Source of the DNA: Saccharina japonica
Lineage: Eukaryota > Sar > Phaeophyceae > Laminariales > Laminariaceae
Length of the DNA: 64,000 nt
Assembly (NCBI GenBank): GCA_008828725.1
Contig: MEHQ01002427.1
Span: forward strand, 248,001 to 312,000
Direction: 5' to 3'
In this document: positions 61,001 to 64,000 of the stretch, piece after piece
Position numbering within the stretch: position 1 is the first letter of the stretch
How the letters are laid out: each line of letters starts with the position of its first letter
Notes under the pieces: generated by a model
Database searches by the model: none
Told to the model about the DNA's origin: nothing
What the model saw: the letters and a program-made list of their open reading frames with translations, nothing else
Program-made: the position numbers and the translations under genes

Positions 61001-61928
61001 TGTGACCACAGAACTGGTACCTTTTTAGGATGAAGAATCGGCACGGACACTGGGTGTGCTGGATGTCGACGGGTAGAAAGGAAGGTTTAATGTGGAGAAC
61101 ACACACATACGACAACGACCAACCTCTACCCTGCTAGCAACCCAGTTGCGCGAAAGGAAAAAAAAGAAAAGAAAAAGCGAAAAGGGAAAAATAGAGAATA
61201 AAAATGATTTCAATGAAACAGATCAGCAAACAAACACAAGAACGAAAACAAAAGACAAAACAAAAAGTTTCGTGCTTCTCCCGGTGGAGATGCGACAGAA
61301 ACATGAACTATAATAATGAGTAAAATGAAAACAATGTAAACAGAGCAAGAGTAAGAACGAAAGGAAAATATAGGCAACCGAAGCACACCAAAAACACCTT
61401 GTACACATCCGAGGCAGGTTTGTTTGTACCCGTAGAACAGACAGGTTCTACCAGCTAGTCGGTCTGGTACCTTGCTACCTTGTCTGCCGTCTCCTTCCTG
61501 CTGCTTTAGTCAGCCGCGGTTTCCCTACGAACCCCCCCCCCCCCCGTCTCCATTCCCTTGGGCGCCACCCATACAAGGGATGCGTGGCGCCTCCTACTCA
61601 GTCCAAGGAACGATTATGAGTATTATGTTAACTTGGTATATATGCGTACGTCGGAAATTGCCTGAAGAGTGCCAATGAGCGATTATTCATACTATGTCAA
61701 CTTGGTACATACGCATACGTATACTGACTGCTGTTGTTGTTTGCTGTGTTGTGCTGGGAACAGGTGGCCAAAACCCGACAGCAGCTTTCAGGGGGGAAAA
61801 CGACATCGATGCTAGGCATTTTCAAGGACATAGTCAGGAGCGAGGGGGCGGCAAACCTGTACAGAGGGGTGTGGAGCCCGGTCATGGCAGAGGCGCCGAA
61901 GCGGGCCATCAAATTCAGTCTTAACGCG
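46029..61928 (+). CDS. Mitochondrial carrier, 2-oxodicarboxylate-carrier-like (5' part; tandemly duplicated exon 2)
   Basis: Exon 1 is 46029-46175 (49 codons): an acidic/proline-rich leader, then PFWKNLVAGGGAGLLEI and CMYPTD. Exon 2 exists twice, at 55580-55744 and 61764-61928, each 55 codons, phase 0 both ends, opening with VAKTR. The splice joins PTD to VAKTR, rebuilding the P-x-D-x-x-K-x-R signature of the SLC25 mitochondrial carrier family. The exon then has the family EG and LYRG features and ends AEAPKRAIKF, which resembles the 2-oxodicarboxylate carrier (SLC25A21/yeast ODC: AE-PKRA-KF), an inner-membrane exchanger of 2-oxoadipate and 2-oxoglutarate. Only the first third of the usual roughly 300 residues is here; helix pairs 2 and 3 must lie beyond 64 kb. 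Intron 1 is 9.4 kb. The two exon 2 copies differ at two bases, one changing Gln to Lys. Including both copies would keep frame but break the carrier fold, so they are likely alternatives. Confidence 0.75.
48630..49390 (+). repeat. Dispersed repeat copy in carrier intron 1
   Basis: Co-linear with the copy at 40111, very similar at the left end and more diverged in the purine-rich middle. Confidence 0.6.
49585..50130 (+). repeat. Partial dispersed repeat copy after a C tract
   Basis: Starts at a poly-C tract just after the single N at 49584, then TTGGGCGCCACCCATATAAC. The part from about 49740 matches the reverse of 60060-60470, including GCGAGCTCCGTG/CACGGAGCTCGC and ACCGCGGTTTCC. Confidence 0.55.
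51284..51388. mobile_element. CCATAGTAAATAGGACC MITE copy
   Basis: Inner ends TAGTAAATAGGATC and GGTCCTATTTACTATGC enclose ACCTATATATTTACATA, opposite in orientation to the 41365 copy. It lies in intron 1 of the carrier gene. Confidence 0.55.
51887..51974. mobile_element. TTAACCC hairpin MITE (88 bp)
   Basis: TTAACCCCTTAAGAAACGG at the left and GTTCTGAAAGGGTTAA at the right, with the family core ACAAACTACTTGGAATCAG. It lies in intron 1 of the carrier gene. Confidence 0.6.
52771..52870. mobile_element. CCATAGTAAATAGGACC MITE copy
   Basis: CATAGTAACTAGGACC to GGTCCTATTTACTATCG, with the conserved AAAACCTATATATTTACC core. It lies in intron 1 of the carrier gene. Confidence 0.55.
53375..53725. 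repeat. GATC-rich tandem array, unit A
   Basis: About a dozen degenerate units of about 25 bp built on GATCATGATCTAGATCATCT and ACAGATA; each half is palindromic. A nearly identical array is at 57628-57976. Confidence 0.65.
55070..55235. repeat. TCGATATTTTGATATATCGA satellite, unit A
   Basis: AT-rich, partly palindromic units of about 20-25 bp. The sister array is at 59632-59818. It ends at GATACGATATCCAACACCT in both units. Confidence 0.6.
57628..57976. repeat. GATC-rich tandem array, unit B
   Basis: The sister copy of the array at 53375, with only scattered substitutions. Similar GATCAT-rich patches occur at 25920-25980, 37390-37620, 55990-56250 and 62160-62460. Confidence 0.65.
58453..58758. 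mobile_element. 306-bp inverted-repeat insertion with empty site in the sister duplicate
   Basis: Subterminal inverted repeats share ATGTGCAGGTTGCACCT and CAAAAG. CCTAGAA occurs on both sides (58446-58452, 58759-58765). The matching position in the other duplicate (about 54187) reads CCTAAAA with no insertion. The interior contains GGGTTAGGGTTAGGGTTAG, a telomere-like stretch. Confidence 0.7.
59632..59818. repeat. TCGATATTTTGATATATCGA satellite, unit B
   Basis: The counterpart of the array at 55070. It has drifted further than the flanking single-copy sequence, as expected for a short tandem array. Confidence 0.6.
59970..61605. mobile_element. Compound inverted insertion of a dispersed repeat inside duplication unit B
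   Basis: Absent from unit A. It begins CACAAGGACGAGGCGGAACT and ends GCGCCTCCTACTCAGTCC, so its outer parts are inverted copies (CGCCACGCATCC, CCCTTGGGCGCCACCCATAC). Inside are two head-to-head segments of the repeat also found at 40111, 48630 and 49585. No clear reading frame for a transposase. Confidence 0.55.
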
Positions 61929-63679
61929 GTGGGTGCAGCACTTAGTAAGTATAAATTACCAAGTGTAAAGTACTACTCGTATAAAATCCTCGAGCTCACA
62001 GCTGTTGTTTTTTAATTTTTTTTAATAAGTATAAATGACTTACGTATAAATCACGAAGTATAAATAGTACATACCACTCTGGGCGACATTTTAACGACCG
62101 TTATATGTATTGATATTTATACACGAACGGTCCTTACAATTCCTTCCAGGGTGCTTCCACACGTCGGACAGATAGATCATCTACAGATCATACAGATCAT
62201 CTACAGATAGACCATCTAGATCCTAACCTGCCGTTATGAAATGTTGTGCAGGATCTGTATAGTACAGATCCAACCCAGGAAACCTGTCCTAGATCATTTG
62301 GCTCCCACCCGGCGACATGAGCTAGATCATACAGATCATACAGATCATACAGATCACGAATATATCTGCCCTGAAAGATCTAGATCATCATGAAGGTGGG
62401 AATCGATCATCTGTCCGATCTATCTGTAGATGATATTTCCGAGGTGTGAAGGATCTATCTGGTCTATCTGTCCGAGTTGTGAAATAGTACCAGGTGCGCG
62501 ACAGCACTCAAGAAGAGATTGGGAGTTAAGCCTTCCTACTACTGCAAAACCTCAACATACACGATTTCCCCAAAAGTACGTGCTGGTAGTTTGTCGCCAA
62601 AAATGGCGATACAGCCCACTTGCACGAATTCCGCAAGTCGAGTACAGCCGGTCCCTGTGTAGTTCCTATAGTGCCGGTACTTATGCACCAGTCAACAATA
62701 CCGGCACTAGGCGTAGCGGCAACCGGCACTATAATACTCCGCACACTGCCACACTGGTTAATCATCCCACCTGTGCCAATCTACTTCGCCGGCACTACAG
62801 CGGGCTGCCGGGACTACTCAACCGGTACTATAGAGAGAACCGCTACTGAATACGAACACTACCACCCTATAGCCGCCAAACTGGTTAATCATCCCACCTG
62901 TGCCAAGCGATTGTAACGGGCAACTGGCACTATAGAGGGCAACCGGCACTATAGAGGGACGACTATATACTGCTGTGCCGGTAGTGCGTCCCGAAAATGT
63001 GGCTGCGACTCGGAAGGGGGTTAGAAATGTTGGAAAAGTAATGGCTCGACTTTTGCACGAAATTATTAAAATATGAACACTGGTGCATTTTTTTTCAGTA
63101 TCGGGATTTTGTGTATAATAGGGCAAACCCTTCCTCACCTGCTGGCCAAAATCGCGAGTTTCGTAGTTGGTATCACGTACTATATACGATATATATATAC
63201 TGTGCAGTCAGGACCAATATGGCCGTGAATATAATGAACATTTGATATTCATGTTGGTGGAGGCCACAGTCCCAAGCGGTGAGAGGGGAGAAAGCGTTCG
63301 AGAAAAAAAGTTATGCTATGATAACCATAATAACAGCATCGGACAAGTCAACCAGCCCGGGCTGTTTGGGAGACAGCAGTACAGGCCATCGAATACAAAA
63401 AACCCTGACAAGAACTTAAGGAAAATGCTATTAGGGATCGGGAACCGATATGATAATAATCTGCAGTTTGTTGTCGTAGAGATATTTCGGCGTTATTATG
63501 GTTCATAGTATTTTGGCCGAGTACGTATATACGCATAGTACGTAGCTCACTTTGACAGCAGCAACTGACATTGTGTGGTTAATCGCGCTTGTGGGAATAT
63601 CAAGGAGATACCGCACGAAACGGTGCTAGCAGGCTGGTAGAACACGCCAACATACAGGGCTGGTGCTTGCAGGGTCTAT

Positions 63680-64000
63680 GCGCATACGACTAGGCCCATG
63701 CACGACATCAGTACACCCCCCCCCCCGAGTAGGAACGGTGCTAGGAACGGTGCTCCGTCTCGAAAAGGGTGCGTGGTCAATGGTCCAATGACTAAGGCAA
63801 ACAACAAATAAGTACCCCCCCTCCTCCCCCCGTTTATGGTAAGGCACCCACGAGGCAGTTACATAGTACTCCCATTGCTGTCTCTGGAAGGGGCCACACC
63901 GGAAAATAAATTAACCCGTTGACGCTGTCATCCATATGCAAGTCCGCCTCTCAGGCGGTTCTTAGCAGGATGCATCTCACCCTCCATACGACTCGCCCAA
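63680..64000. repeat. Cluster of GTACTCAT-family element fragments at window edge
   Basis: An inverted left end finishes at 63714 before a C run. A right end runs 63742-63815 before another C run. From about 63940 the internal GCAAGTCCGCCTCTCAGGCG segment appears in reverse and continues past the window edge. Confidence 0.5.

Larger units (their letters stand above)
57463..63682 (+). repeat. Tandem segmental duplication, unit B (contains carrier exon 2, second copy)
   Basis: The same order as unit A, longer because of a 306-bp element (58453-58758) and a roughly 1.6-kb repeat insertion (about 59970-61605). Its left edge lies 5 bp from an unresolved base at 57458, so the junction may be a contig join. 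Confidence 0.75.

Overview
This window is nuclear DNA from a photosynthetic stramenopile, most probably a brown alga related to Ectocarpus. I infer this from three things. Genes are split into small exons by GT-AG introns of 0.2 to 9 kb. Four gene models have, or may have, N-termini with a signal peptide followed by a conserved Phe at the cleavage site (TTAF, CSAF, TQAF, ATGF), the bipartite plastid signal of secondary red plastids. One gene carries tandem helicase-associated (HA) type repeats of a kind common in stramenopile genomes. Most of the sequence is intron or spacer filled with repeats and poly-G/C tracts. There is a 589-base run of N (27003-27591) and single Ns at 49584 and 57458.

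Layout. (1) 571-10734, minus: a protein of at least 651 residues with four HA-type repeats and a possible plastid presequence; it may run off the left edge. (2) 12522-15943, minus: a 385-residue plastid-targeted protein with S1 RNA-binding domains. (3) 16403-22693, plus: a 266-residue plastid-targeted protein with a fibronectin III-like fold and a C-terminal membrane helix. Genes 2 and 3 diverge from a 459-bp shared upstream region. (4) 22.7-26.9 kb: no gene seen; it holds a degenerate tandem repeat. (5) 26897-30898, minus: a single-pass membrane protein with a long basic Ser-Pro-rich tail, interrupted by the assembly gap. (6) 31751-33811, plus: a long open frame for a low-complexity protein I do not recognise. 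(7) 36234-45162, minus: a small plastid-targeted protein of unknown function in three exons with a 7-kb intron. (8) 46029 to beyond the window, plus: a mitochondrial carrier resembling the 2-oxodicarboxylate carrier, with exon 1 at 46.0 kb and two near-identical copies of exon 2 (55580-55744 and 61764-61928) inside a roughly 4-6 kb tandem duplication.

The exon boundaries were read by eye from splice signals and frame. They are phase-consistent through every multi-exon model except gene 5, where the frame is lost at the assembly gap, but none is backed by transcripts. Genes 2, 3 and 7, and perhaps 1, encode plastid proteins. Genes 1 and 2 may both bind nucleic acid. I see no operon-like organisation, virus, CRISPR array, rRNA or convincing tRNA.

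The most unusual content is mobile DNA. There are at least six families of short inverted-repeat elements, several with clear target duplications. One family always ends in GTACTCAT next to a homopolymeric G/C tract. Another carries telomere-like repeats inside it.
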